A stretch of DNA of 37,348 bases from the NCBI GenBank assembly GCA_963974645.1, contig CAXBEA010000028.1, positions 1-37,348 on the forward strand, in the 5' to 3' direction. Below the pieces are notes generated by a model that saw only the letters and a program-made list of their open reading frames with translations, did not search any database and was not told the origin of the DNA. Below are positions 1-7,225 of this stretch, piece after piece (within the stretch, counting starts at the first letter, position 1; each line of letters opens with the position of its first letter). Source of the DNA: Motiliproteus sp963974645. Lineage in GTDB: Bacteria > Pseudomonadota > Gammaproteobacteria > Pseudomonadales > Balneatricaceae. A program made the position numbers and the translations under genes.

Positions 1-123
1 CACCTGAGTCGGGGCGATGTCCTCGTTATAGTGCTGGCTGTTTCTGACATCGTCGCCAGTCTGCAGCTCGTAAAACTCACCCGTCTTAACGGCGGTTGAG
101 GTACTTGGGTTGTTAGTATTCAT
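1..123 (-). CDS. NCS1-family nucleobase:cation symporter, N-terminal 41 codons (gene runs off the left edge)
   Basis: Reading leftward, ATG at 123-121 opens a frame that stays open to the window edge. It is preceded by GAGGA six bases upstream, a good ribosome binding site. The 41 visible residues end in HYNEDIAPTQV. A YN(E/A)DLAPT motif just before the first membrane helix is characteristic of nucleobase:cation symporter-1 permeases for uracil, allantoin, hydantoin and related compounds. No transmembrane segment is visible yet, so family membership rests on this short motif. Its promoter region carries two copies of the palindrome shared with the bauA and codA promoters, which suggests a pyrimidine or pyrimidine-breakdown substrate. 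It belongs to a different branch from the CodB-type permease at 7226-8527, whose N-terminus lacks the motif. Pyrimidine reductive-pathway genes could lie beyond the left edge, but that is inference. Confidence 0.6.
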   Translation of the reverse strand, partial: MNTNNPSTSTAVKTGEFYELQTGDDVRNSQHYNEDIAPTQV

Positions 124-273
124 TGTTCATCCTCATTTTTATTATTTTAGGCTTCTACAGCCTGTAAATCTTATCGGTTAGCTGCGGCAGAATTACGAAG
201 GGATAAGCCTGCATCGTTGCTTTTTATGGTCTTCGTCCGTGATGACGTTGTTTCGAAAAATTGTTGGGTAGCA

Positions 274-504
274 TCAGCACGTCACCGGTATTCGACAGGC
301 AGAACCGTCCATTGACAGGTGCAAACCTCTGGCCGGATTTGATTTCGGAGCGATGCCGAATAGGGGGGTGATGATTTTAGGGTTAAACAGGTCGGTAAAG
401 CGTGGTGGAAACGGCTTGAAGGACTGTGTTGAAGAAAATATAGAGAGTTTTGATGACGCGACTGGGTGCAATGTCCGGATGTCTTTAGGTTGCATGACAT
501 TCAT
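274..504 (-). CDS. Possible 76-residue leader ORF or gene relic of unknown function
   Basis: I do not recognise this protein. The ATG at 504-502 has an excellent ribosome binding site (AACGGAGG, seven bases upstream), which is the main reason to list it. The product begins MNVMQPKDIRTLHP and has no membrane segment or known motif. It lies in the long leader between the predicted permease promoter (695-723) and the permease start at 123, on the same strand. In another frame, peptide-like sequence (FAPVNGRFCLSNTGDVLML) continues toward about position 240, so this may be the 5' part of a small gene broken by a frameshift near 300-330. A chance ORF remains possible. Confidence 0.25.
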   Translation of the reverse strand: MNVMQPKDIRTLHPVASSKLSIFSSTQSFKPFPPRFTDLFNPKIITPLFGIAPKSNPARGLHLSMDGSACRIPVTC

Positions 505-679
505 ATCGATAGCCTCCGTTATGACCCTGTTGCCATGCCAGCGAAAGACCGTTACCGGTACTTAACTGGACTAGCTGATCACCAGCATCCGTCGTGTCGG
601 GATCAGCTGGAGCCTCGGAAGTTTTATTGAAACTCGCCGAGTTAAGAGTCGGTTGGACCCCATGGGTGGGATTCTTGTT

Positions 680-695
680 TTTACCGTTTGGTAAA
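680..695. promoter_or_regulatory. Operator palindrome copy 1, TTTACC-GTTT-GGTAAA
   Basis: A perfect 6-bp inverted repeat with a 4-bp centre, identical to the copies at 1864 and 1896. It touches the -10 hexamer of the minus-strand permease promoter and covers its likely transcription start, a repressing position. Architecture and the ACC/GGT cores match the known RutR consensus TTGACCA-NN-TGGTCAA, with three mismatches. RutR is a TetR-family regulator of pyrimidine degradation. Which protein binds here is inference. Confidence 0.7.
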
Positions 696-723
696 TACTA
701 GTCCCGACAAAAAGTATTGACAA
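695..723 (-). promoter_or_regulatory. Sigma-70 promoter for the NCS1 permease gene
   Basis: On the minus strand TTGTCA (723-718) and TAGTAT (700-695) are separated by exactly 17 bp, close to the TTGACA/TATAAT consensus. It fires toward the permease start at 123 and would give an unusually long leader of about 560 nt. One operator copy lies at the -10/+1 side and another (730-745) just upstream of the -35 box. Confidence 0.55.
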
Positions 724-729
724 GAGTTT

Positions 730-745
730 TTTACCAAAAGGTAAG
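730..745. promoter_or_regulatory. Operator palindrome copy 2, TTTACC-AAAA-GGTAAG
   Basis: Same inverted-repeat architecture as copy 1 with a single mismatch in the outermost base of the right arm and a different centre. Its start is 50 bp from that of copy 1. It sits directly upstream of the -35 box of the minus-strand promoter. Confidence 0.6.
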
Positions 746-881
746 TATTTTTCAGGGTGAGCGAATTATTAGACATTGTTGTTTGTTTATCTATTTGAAA
801 AATAATAATAAAATACTAATTATATTCGGAAAGATAATATTTTGTTTAGGCGTTAAGAGGATTTTGGCGTGTGATAGAGGT

Positions 882-1802
882 CTAAATTCTTGATTTCAGC
901 TGCTGTAGATAACTTTTCAATACCAGGTTAGAGCGTGTCCCTTTGCGTGTGATGGCGGCGTATTCGGTGGCGTAACGCCGCTGATTTGGTTGTAGTGCTC
1001 GCAGGCTGCCCTGTAGTAGCCAGCGTTCGGCGAAATGAATCGGCAAGTAGCCGATGTACTGGCCGGTTAGTATCAAAAAAGCGATACCTTCACGATCGGT
1101 GGCGGTGGCATTGCTATTCATCGATTGATAGATCGCTTTGGTTTCAGCTGCTTGAGGATACGCAGGCAGGACCGCATCGAAGGATTCTATCTCGGCACGA
1201 GAGAGTTCCCGGTCAGTACGCATGAAGAGCGGATGGCTGTTGCTGCAATACAGGTTGGATTCCTCTTCATAGAGTGGAATGTAATCCAGCCCCGTCAGGT
1301 GCTTTATCACGGGCACGACACCGGTATGTAGGCGCCCCTCCAGTACGCCTGTCTCAATTTCGCTGGGCGGAGCCATGTGGATATTGATCTGCACCTCTGG
1401 CCCCTGTTCTTTTAGAGCCTTGATGGCATGGGTAATCAGCATCCTGGGCATCGTCACCAAGTTATCAGTGATGCCAATGTTGAGTTCACCTTTGAGGTTG
1501 GCGTGGGTGCTGTTGACCTGGGTACGAAAGTCTTCCAGTGCAGCGAGGAGCTGAAGTGCGTAGCCATACACCTGTTTTCCCTCGTCGGTCAGTGAAAAGC
1601 CGCTGCGGCCTCGCTCGCAAAGCCTCAGGGATAGCCGTTGTTCCAAGTCGGTCATGGCGATACTGATCGCTGCCCGAGTGATATTTAACTCTGCTTCGGC
1701 AGCGGAAAAGCCACCACACTCCACTACCGCTTTGAAGATCCGTAGCTGGCGAATGTCTGAACCGGCGATGCTTCCGGTGAGGACTGGCTTGGTTTTCTTC
1801 AT
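882..1802 (-). CDS. LysR-family transcriptional regulator
   Basis: A 306-residue protein of normal LysR length. The winged helix-turn-helix spans about residues 17-76 (DIRQLRIFKAVVECGGFSAA, then ITRAAISIAMTDLEQRL and the FSLTDEG wing end), followed by a periplasmic-binding-protein-like effector domain. I chose the start at 1802 (MKKTKPVLTG) because AAAAGGTC precedes it; the frame is open 30 codons further, but that extension runs into the operators at 1864-1911 and has no comparable binding site. It is divergent from bauA, and the shared intergenic region holds three operator copies, so autoregulation and control of bauA-mmsA are plausible. The operator resembles a RutR site more than the classical T-N11-A LysR box, so the LysR protein may not be the one that binds it. 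The ligand is unknown. Confidence 0.88.
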   Translation of the reverse strand: MKKTKPVLTGSIAGSDIRQLRIFKAVVECGGFSAAEAELNITRAAISIAMTDLEQRLSLRLCERGRSGFSLTDEGKQVYGYALQLLAALEDFRTQVNSTHANLKGELNIGITDNLVTMPRMLITHAIKALKEQGPEVQINIHMAPPSEIETGVLEGRLHTGVVPVIKHLTGLDYIPLYEEESNLYCSNSHPLFMRTDRELSRAEIESFDAVLPAYPQAAETKAIYQSMNSNATATDREGIAFLILTGQYIGYLPIHFAERWLLQGSLRALQPNQRRYATEYAAITRKGTRSNLVLKSYLQQLKSRI

Positions 1803-1863
1803 CGGACTGACCTTTTTGCTGTTATGACAGGGCTGGAAAACAGATGTGTTTCTAAAGTTTATT

Positions 1864-1879
1864 TTTACCGTTTGGTAAA
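1864..1879. promoter_or_regulatory. Operator palindrome copy 3, TTTACC-GTTT-GGTAAA
   Basis: A perfect copy, identical to copies 1 and 4, lying 62 bp upstream of the LysR start. The 32-bp start-to-start spacing to copy 4 is about three helical turns, which would put bound dimers on the same DNA face. Confidence 0.7.
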
Positions 1880-1895
1880 TCCATAAAACCATGTT

Positions 1896-1911
1896 TTTAC
1901 CGTTTGGTAAA
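1896..1911. promoter_or_regulatory. Operator palindrome copy 4, TTTACC-GTTT-GGTAAA
   Basis: A perfect copy in the LysR/bauA divergent region, 149 bp upstream of the bauA start. A degenerate fifth copy begins 22 bp (two turns) further on. Confidence 0.7.
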
Positions 1912-1917
1912 TAAATA

Positions 1918-1933
1918 CTTACTTGAAGGTAAA
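1918..1933. promoter_or_regulatory. Degenerate operator copy 5, CTTACT-TGAA-GGTAAA
   Basis: The right half-site is perfect and the left arm has two mismatches. Its spacing of two helical turns from copy 4 is the main reason for listing it. Confidence 0.45.
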
Positions 1934-2059
1934 TACGATGAGATTTAACAACGCTTGCCTAAGTCGCACAGTAATTGCACAACGCTGCCTTTGACCGGTT
2001 CATACCGAGCTCAGGTTTCACTGAAGCTTCATTTTCAAATAACAAAAAAGGTGACTGCT

Positions 2060-3403
2060 ATGCCTGAATTCGATACCCGCAAATCCGCAGGAATGTCCCG
2101 TGCTGAGCTTGAGGCTTACTGGATGCCCTATACCGCCAACCGACAGTTCAAAGAAGATCCGCGGATCATCGTCGCAGCTAAGGGCGCCTATTTAACCGAT
2201 GCTCAAGGGCGCCAGGTGTTTGATGGCCTGTCCGGGCTTTGGACCTGCGGTGCGGGGCACTGTCGGCCAGAGATTGCCGAAGCGGTCGCCAAGCAGCTGC
2301 AACAGCTCGATTACGCGCCGGCCTTCCAATACGGCCACCCCAAAGCGTTTGAACTGGCCAACCGGATTAAAGAGCTGACCCCGGCCGGGCTTGATTATGT
2401 GTTCTTTACCGGTTCGGGTTCGGAGAGTGCCGATACCTCGCTGAAAATGGCCCGTGCTTACTGGCGTAAGAAGGGCATGCCGACCAAGACCAAGTTGATC
2501 GGCCGCTCCAAGGGCTATCACGGGGTTAACTTTGGCGGTTTCAGTGTGGGTGGTATCGGTGCCAACCGTGCGCTCTATGGCCTGGGGGTTGACGCCGATC
2601 ACCTGCCGCACACGCTGTTACCCGAGAATACCTTTAGTCGGGGGATGCCGGAGCAGGGCGCCGAGCGGGCTGAGGATCTGCTTGAATTGATCGCGCTGCA
2701 TGATGCCTCCAATATTGCTGCGGTCATTGTCGAGCCGATGGCCGGATCCGCCGGTGTTCTACCGCCTCCACAGGGATATCTCAAGCGTCTGCGGGAGATC
2801 TGTGATCAGCATAATATTCTGCTGATCTTCGATGAGGTCATCACCGCCTTCGGTCGGATGGGCTCTAATACTGGAGCCGAAGAGTTTGGGGTTGTACCTG
2901 ACATCATTAACGTGGCTAAGCAGCTGACCAACGGTGCTGTACCGATGGGGGCCGTTATCACCAGTACCGATATCTATCAGACCTTTATGGATAACGGCGG
3001 CCCGGACTACATGATGGAGCTACCCCACGGTTATACCTATTCCGGTCATCCGGTCGCCTGTGCTGCGGCGTTGGCGTCGTTGGATATTTTACACAACGAC
3101 AACTTGGTGGCGCGGGTCAACGATATCAGCCCGCTGTTTGAAGATGCGCTGCACAGCCTCAAAGGTACCCAATACATCAGTGACATCCGTAACTACGGCT
3201 TAGCCGGTGCGTTGCAGATCGAAGCGTACCCTGGCGAGCCCGCCAGACGCCCCTACGAAATCGCCATGAAGTGCTGGGAAAAGGGTTTCTATGTTCGTTA
3301 TGGCGGCGACACTATCCAGCTGGGCCTGCCATTTATCACCGAACGTGAAGAGATCGACAATGTGATCAATGCGGTCGGTGAGTCGATCAACGAGTTGGAT
3401 TAA
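2060..3403 (+). CDS. bauA: Omega-amino acid (beta-alanine):pyruvate aminotransferase, class III
   Basis: PLP enzyme that moves the amino group of beta-alanine or other omega-amino acids to pyruvate, giving malonate semialdehyde and alanine in the cytoplasm. The 447-residue protein follows the Pseudomonas omega-amino acid:pyruvate aminotransferases along its whole length: WMPYTANRQF near residue 21, LSGLWTCGAGH near 57, the phosphate-binding GSGSES near 118, the cofactor-ring aspartate D258 in IFDEV, and the Schiff-base lysine K287 in NVAKQLTNGA. An in-frame ATG exists 35 codons upstream, but the start at 2060 has AAAAAAGGTGA in front and matches the family N-terminus. It is followed after 126 bp by mmsA, the enzyme for its aldehyde product. 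Three operator copies lie upstream. With CodA and CodB nearby, its likely job is the last steps of cytosine/uracil breakdown, where beta-alanine is the intermediate. Confidence 0.9.
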   Translation: MPEFDTRKSAGMSRAELEAYWMPYTANRQFKEDPRIIVAAKGAYLTDAQGRQVFDGLSGLWTCGAGHCRPEIAEAVAKQLQQLDYAPAFQYGHPKAFELANRIKELTPAGLDYVFFTGSGSESADTSLKMARAYWRKKGMPTKTKLIGRSKGYHGVNFGGFSVGGIGANRALYGLGVDADHLPHTLLPENTFSRGMPEQGAERAEDLLELIALHDASNIAAVIVEPMAGSAGVLPPPQGYLKRLREICDQHNILLIFDEVITAFGRMGSNTGAEEFGVVPDIINVAKQLTNGAVPMGAVITSTDIYQTFMDNGGPDYMMELPHGYTYSGHPVACAAALASLDILHNDNLVARVNDISPLFEDALHSLKGTQYISDIRNYGLAGALQIEAYPGEPARRPYEIAMKCWEKGFYVRYGGDTIQLGLPFITEREEIDNVINAVGESINELD

Positions 3404-3529
3404 AGCGGCTATCTGCCACGCCAAATGAGTAGGGCAGGGCGGCATATCGCTTTGCCTGGATTCACCCCGAGCGCTCTGTCATGAGTGATATTTAAATAAT
3501 AAAAGACGTATAAAAAAGAGGCTTAACCA

Positions 3530-5020
3530 ATGAGCATGATTGGACATTTGATTAATGGTGAACTGCGTACCGATGCCGAGCGCACCCAGGACGTATTCAA
3601 CCCTGCTACCGGTGAAGTTAGCAAACAGGTCGCTATCGCATCCGTTGCTACCGTCGAAGAAGCGATCGCGGCAGCCCAAGCGGTTTACCCTGCTTGGCGT
3701 GATACCCCGCCAGCCAAGCGGGCCCGTGTGATGTTTAACTTCAAGGCGCTGCTCGAGGCTCACGCCGACAAAATCTGCGCCCTGATCGGCGAAGAGCACG
3801 GCAAGATTTCTCACGACGCTGCAGGAGAGCTACAGCGCGGGATCGAGTGTGTTGAGTATGCCTGCGCTGCACCTGAGCTGCTCAAAGGCGAACACTCGAA
3901 AAACGTCGGTCCTGCGGTCGACTCCTGGAGCGAGTTCCAACCACTGGGCGTCGTTGCCGGAATCACCCCGTTTAACTTCCCTGCCATGGTGCCGCTCTGG
4001 ATGTACCCGATGGCGATCGTCTGCGGTAATACTTTTGTATTGAAGCCTTCCGAGCGTAACCCGTCCTCGTGCCTGTATATCGCCGAGTTGTTGGCAGAAG
4101 CGGGTCTGCCTGCCGGTGTCATGAACGTGGTTAACGGTGATAAGACCGCGGTTGATACCTTATTGACGCATGATGATATTAAAGCCGTCAGTTTTGTCGG
4201 TTCAACGCCGATCGCTGAATACATTTACACCACCGCCAATGCTAACGGTAAGCGTTGCCAGGCGCTGGGTGGCGCCAAGAATCACGCTATCGTGATGCCG
4301 GATGCCGACTTGGACAATGCCGTTAACGCACTGGTGGGTGCGGCCTTCGGTTCTTCTGGCGAACGTTGCATGGCGCTGTCGGTGGCGGTTTGTGTCGGTA
4401 AGCCGATGCAGCAAGCCTTCATCGAGAAGATGAAAGTAGCGATGGAGCCGCTCAAGGTTGGTGCATACACCGATGCCAGCAATGACTTTGGTCCCGTCAT
4501 CACCAAAGAGCATATGGAAAAAGTGGTCGGCTTTATCAACAGTGCCGAAGCCGATGGCGCAACCGTCGAGGTCGATGGTCGTGACGCTAAAGTTGCCGGT
4601 TATGAAAACGGCTTCTTTGTCGGCGGCACCCTGATTAACAACGTCACTAAAGAGATGCGCTCCTACAGCAACGAGATCTTCGGCCCTGTACTGCAGGTGA
4701 TGTGCGTTGAGACCATGGAAGAGGCGATGCAGCTGATCAATGACCACGAGTACGGCAACGGTACCTGCATCTTTACCCGTGACGGCGAAGCGGCACGCTA
4801 CTTTTCCGATAACATTCTGGTTGGCATGGTGGGTATCAACGTTCCGCTACCGGTGCCGGTTTCGTACCACAGTTTTGGTGGCTGGAAGCGTTCGCTGTTT
4901 GGCGATCTGCACGCCTACGGCCCCGATGCGGTGCGTTTCTACACCAAGCGCAAGACCGTCACCCAACGTTGGCCTTCAGCAGGGGTGCGCGAAGGCGCTG
5001 AGTTTGCCTTTCCCTCTTGA
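3530..5020 (+). CDS. mmsA: CoA-acylating (methyl)malonate-semialdehyde dehydrogenase
   Basis: Oxidises malonate semialdehyde or methylmalonate semialdehyde with NAD and CoA to acetyl-CoA or propionyl-CoA plus CO2. The 496-residue protein is a complete aldehyde dehydrogenase: cofactor-binding ITPFNFPAMVPLWM near 145, GGAKNH near 247 and the catalytic cysteine C280 in GSSGERCM. The general-base glutamate of ordinary aldehyde dehydrogenases is asparagine here (GGAKN), a hallmark of the CoA-dependent MmsA group. ATG at 3530 follows AAGAGG; a second ATG two codons later would serve equally. Pairing with the aminotransferase makes a standard beta-alanine to acetyl-CoA module. A strong hairpin follows at 5057. 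Confidence 0.93.
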   Translation: MSMIGHLINGELRTDAERTQDVFNPATGEVSKQVAIASVATVEEAIAAAQAVYPAWRDTPPAKRARVMFNFKALLEAHADKICALIGEEHGKISHDAAGELQRGIECVEYACAAPELLKGEHSKNVGPAVDSWSEFQPLGVVAGITPFNFPAMVPLWMYPMAIVCGNTFVLKPSERNPSSCLYIAELLAEAGLPAGVMNVVNGDKTAVDTLLTHDDIKAVSFVGSTPIAEYIYTTANANGKRCQALGGAKNHAIVMPDADLDNAVNALVGAAFGSSGERCMALSVAVCVGKPMQQAFIEKMKVAMEPLKVGAYTDASNDFGPVITKEHMEKVVGFINSAEADGATVEVDGRDAKVAGYENGFFVGGTLINNVTKEMRSYSNEIFGPVLQVMCVETMEEAMQLINDHEYGNGTCIFTRDGEAARYFSDNILVGMVGINVPLPVPVSYHSFGGWKRSLFGDLHAYGPDAVRFYTKRKTVTQRWPSAGVREGAEFAFPS

Positions 5021-5056
5021 TTTAGTGGTGATCACTGTCTGAAGCTCTTTTATTTA

Positions 5057-5085
5057 GCAGCGGGCTGAGCCTGTCAGCCCGCTGC
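5057..5085 (+). terminator. Terminator after bauA-mmsA
   Basis: A perfect 12-bp stem (GCAGCGGGCTGA / TCAGCCCGCTGC) with a 5-nt loop lies 36 bp after the mmsA stop. The T-run after it is short (CTTTA), so efficiency is uncertain. Confidence 0.7.
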
Positions 5086-5233
5086 CTTTAGGACCCAGAC
5101 ACAGGGTTTATCGTCCTACCTACAGCATAAAGACTCATGGTTCTCGTAGGGATTACAAATACGGGGCTTATATCGTTTATTGTTTGGAGTTTTTAAGGCT
5201 ATATCGTTAGTTAAACATTGCTGGACAATAATG

Positions 5234-5262
5234 TTGACCATTTGGTAAAATTAAAGTATTTT
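5234..5262 (+). promoter_or_regulatory. Operator copy 6 overlapping a candidate codA promoter
   Basis: TTGACC-ATTT-GGTAAA at 5234-5249 is the copy closest to the RutR consensus TTGACCA-NN-TGGTCAA, with one mismatch. Its left arm is also a good -35 box, TTGACC, and TATTTT follows after exactly 17 bp (5257-5262). A protein bound here would block RNA polymerase, so repression is the simplest reading. The start of codA is about 515 bp further on, so a second promoter nearer the gene cannot be excluded. Confidence 0.6.
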
Positions 5263-5784
5263 GTGTTTGTGCAACCTGCACTGCTCCCACAAATGGAGTA
5301 GTGGGCGTAGAACCTGGGTGTTATTACTAATAATTGGGTTGTCGATGCAATGAGTAGCCTTCATATCAATCAAGAATTTGTGCGAAATCTTGTCTCTAAG
5401 TCATCGTCGATTGATCATGCACTTCATTGTTCATTCGTTATTTTAAGTTTTATCCAATTACACCTTACTGTCGCATCGACTACTATTGCTATTTATCTGG
5501 AAAGCACCGCTCTTTTCAGAAAACATCCTCCTTTCTTGCCTTCTATCCATCTGTTTAATATTAAACAGACGAAGATGTTCGCTTTTATTATCCGCTAAGT
5601 TAGTCCTCGAAAAAACTATAAATAAATCAGAGTGTATGCTGCTGTCTTCTATCAGCGCTAATAACAGATGTTTGATTTTTTCTGTTATTAACTGAATTTC
5701 CTGCAGAAAAAATATTTTTCGTATCTCTCTGATCGTAGCCAATAAATACATATAACGATGACGTTATATGTGGAGGAATGAAGC
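5263..5784 (+). other. Long AT-rich leader upstream of codA, no convincing gene
   Basis: About 520 bp with short frames on both strands, none with a good ribosome binding site or recognisable product. An inverted repeat TAATAACAG / CTGTTATTA spans 5659-5690 with a 14-nt loop containing a T-run. A second, perfect one lies at the codA ribosome binding site (5748-5771). A long structured leader recalls the long leader of the NCS1 permease gene at the left edge, but I see no similarity between the two and recognise no riboswitch class. Confidence 0.4.
5748..5771 (+). promoter_or_regulatory. Perfect inverted repeat next to the codA ribosome binding site
   Basis: ACATATAACG and CGTTATATGT form perfect 10-bp arms around ATGA. 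The repeat ends one base before the GGAGG (5773-5777) of codA. As DNA it is a good operator; as RNA it is a hairpin that would stand beside, but not cover, the Shine-Dalgarno sequence. Confidence 0.5.
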
Positions 5785-7065
5785 ATGCTGGATATGCTTG
5801 TGCGTAATGTAAATTTGCCAGACGGCCGTAAGGGCGTTGATATTGCGGTTAAAGGCGGGAAAATCGTCGAGGTTTCGACTGGGATACCCGGCCAGGCAGT
5901 ACAAGAAATTGACGGCCAAGGACATCTGGCTTCGCCCCCCTTTGTTGACAGTCATTTTCATATGGACTCCGCGCTAAGCCTGGGCCAGCCCCGCCTCAAT
6001 CAGAGCGGCACCCTGCTCGAAGGCATTGAGCTTTGGGGCGAACTGAAACCTGACCTGAGCGTTGACGCGATCAAACAGCGCGCACTGGAGATGTGCCGCT
6101 GGGCCATCGCTCGCGGAACCCTGTGTATCCGCAGCCATGTTGATATCTGCGATGACCGGTTGCTGGCGGTCGATGCGCTGCTGGAAGTCCGTCAACAGAT
6201 GAAACCCTATATCGATCTACAGCTGGTCGCGTTTCCACAAGATGGCTACCTACGCTATCCGAAGTCGATCGAAAATATGCAACGCGCGCTCGACAAGGGG
6301 GTCGATGTCATTGGTGGCATCCCCCATTTTGAACGCACCATGAGTGACGGTGCCCGCTCGATCAAGATGCTCTGCGAACTGGCCGCCGATAGAGGTTTGC
6401 TGGTCGATATGCACTGTGACGAGACCGATGATCCGATGTCGCGTCATGTCGAAACCCTCGCCCATGAAACCAACCGCGTCGGGCTGCATGGCCGAGTAAC
6501 GGGTTCGCACCTGACCTCGATGCATTCGATGGATAACTATTACGTCAGCAAGCTGATGCCGTTGATGCGCGAAGCCGATCTGCAGGTCGTCGCCAATCCA
6601 CTGCTCAACATCACCCTTCAGGGACGCCATGACAGCTACCCCAAGCGCCGGGGCATGACGCGCGTTAAAGAGCTGATGGAAGCCAATATCAATGTCGCTT
6701 TCGGGCACGATTGCGTGATGGATCCTTGGTACAGCCTCGGTTCACACGACATGCTCGAAGTGGCCCATATGGGACTGCACGTCGGCCAGATGACCAGTAT
6801 CGAACAGCTGAATCAGAGCTTCAATGCAGTCACCAGCAATGGTGCCAAGGCATTGCAACTCGAAGGCTATGGCCTCGAACCCGGCTGCAACGCGGACATT
6901 GTTATCCTGCAAGCCTCTAATCCGATCGAAGCCTTGCGCCTGCGACCCGAGCGTCTATTTGTGATTCGCCGTGGCAAGGTGATTGCTAAGACTCAGCCGG
7001 TTGTCAATCAACTGTTTGTGGAAGGTCAGAGTGACTCCGTCAATTTCAGCCGCGATCTTTTTTAA
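5785..7065 (+). CDS. codA: CodA-type cytosine deaminase (amidohydrolase superfamily)
   Basis: Metal-dependent hydrolase expected to convert cytosine to uracil and ammonia. The 426-residue protein aligns throughout with E. coli CodA. Metal and catalytic residues are H57 and H59 (HFHMD), H210 and E213 (HCDE), H242 (GSH) and D309; Q152 (FPQDG) and W315 (DPWY) match the substrate pocket. LGQPRLNQSGTL, NITLQGRHDSYPKRRGMTRV and GKVIAKTQP are CodA signatures. One pocket residue differs: E. coli has FGHDD at positions 313-314, and here it is FGHDC, with C310 in place of the second aspartate. CodA-like enzymes can also act on isoguanine, isocytosine, creatinine or pterins, so the substrate may not be cytosine alone. 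GGAGG precedes the ATG by seven bases. codB follows after 160 bp. Confidence 0.85.
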   Translation: MLDMLVRNVNLPDGRKGVDIAVKGGKIVEVSTGIPGQAVQEIDGQGHLASPPFVDSHFHMDSALSLGQPRLNQSGTLLEGIELWGELKPDLSVDAIKQRALEMCRWAIARGTLCIRSHVDICDDRLLAVDALLEVRQQMKPYIDLQLVAFPQDGYLRYPKSIENMQRALDKGVDVIGGIPHFERTMSDGARSIKMLCELAADRGLLVDMHCDETDDPMSRHVETLAHETNRVGLHGRVTGSHLTSMHSMDNYYVSKLMPLMREADLQVVANPLLNITLQGRHDSYPKRRGMTRVKELMEANINVAFGHDCVMDPWYSLGSHDMLEVAHMGLHVGQMTSIEQLNQSFNAVTSNGAKALQLEGYGLEPGCNADIVILQASNPIEALRLRPERLFVIRRGKVIAKTQPVVNQLFVEGQSDSVNFSRDLF

Positions 7066-7225
7066 TCATTAGTAATAACCACAAAATCGTAGAACAGGGA
7101 AGGCCGAGATCAGAAACAGCTGCTGATAACGGCGTGGCAATGTTCGTTCAAAAACCCACAGCTAACCCAATCTGGTAAACAAGCAACTATTGCATTGCCT
7201 AAAAAAATAACAAAAGGAATCAGAC

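Noticed and set aside
5350..5751. Three short frames (82, 69 and 97 codons) in the codA leader
   Set aside because: Low-complexity AT-rich translations, no good ribosome binding sites and mutual overlap on both strands. Treated as non-coding leader.
7174..7179. Further operator copies at 7174, 14259 and 31495
   Set aside because: Only one half-site (GGTAAA or TTTACC) is present, and the other arm matches no better than chance.
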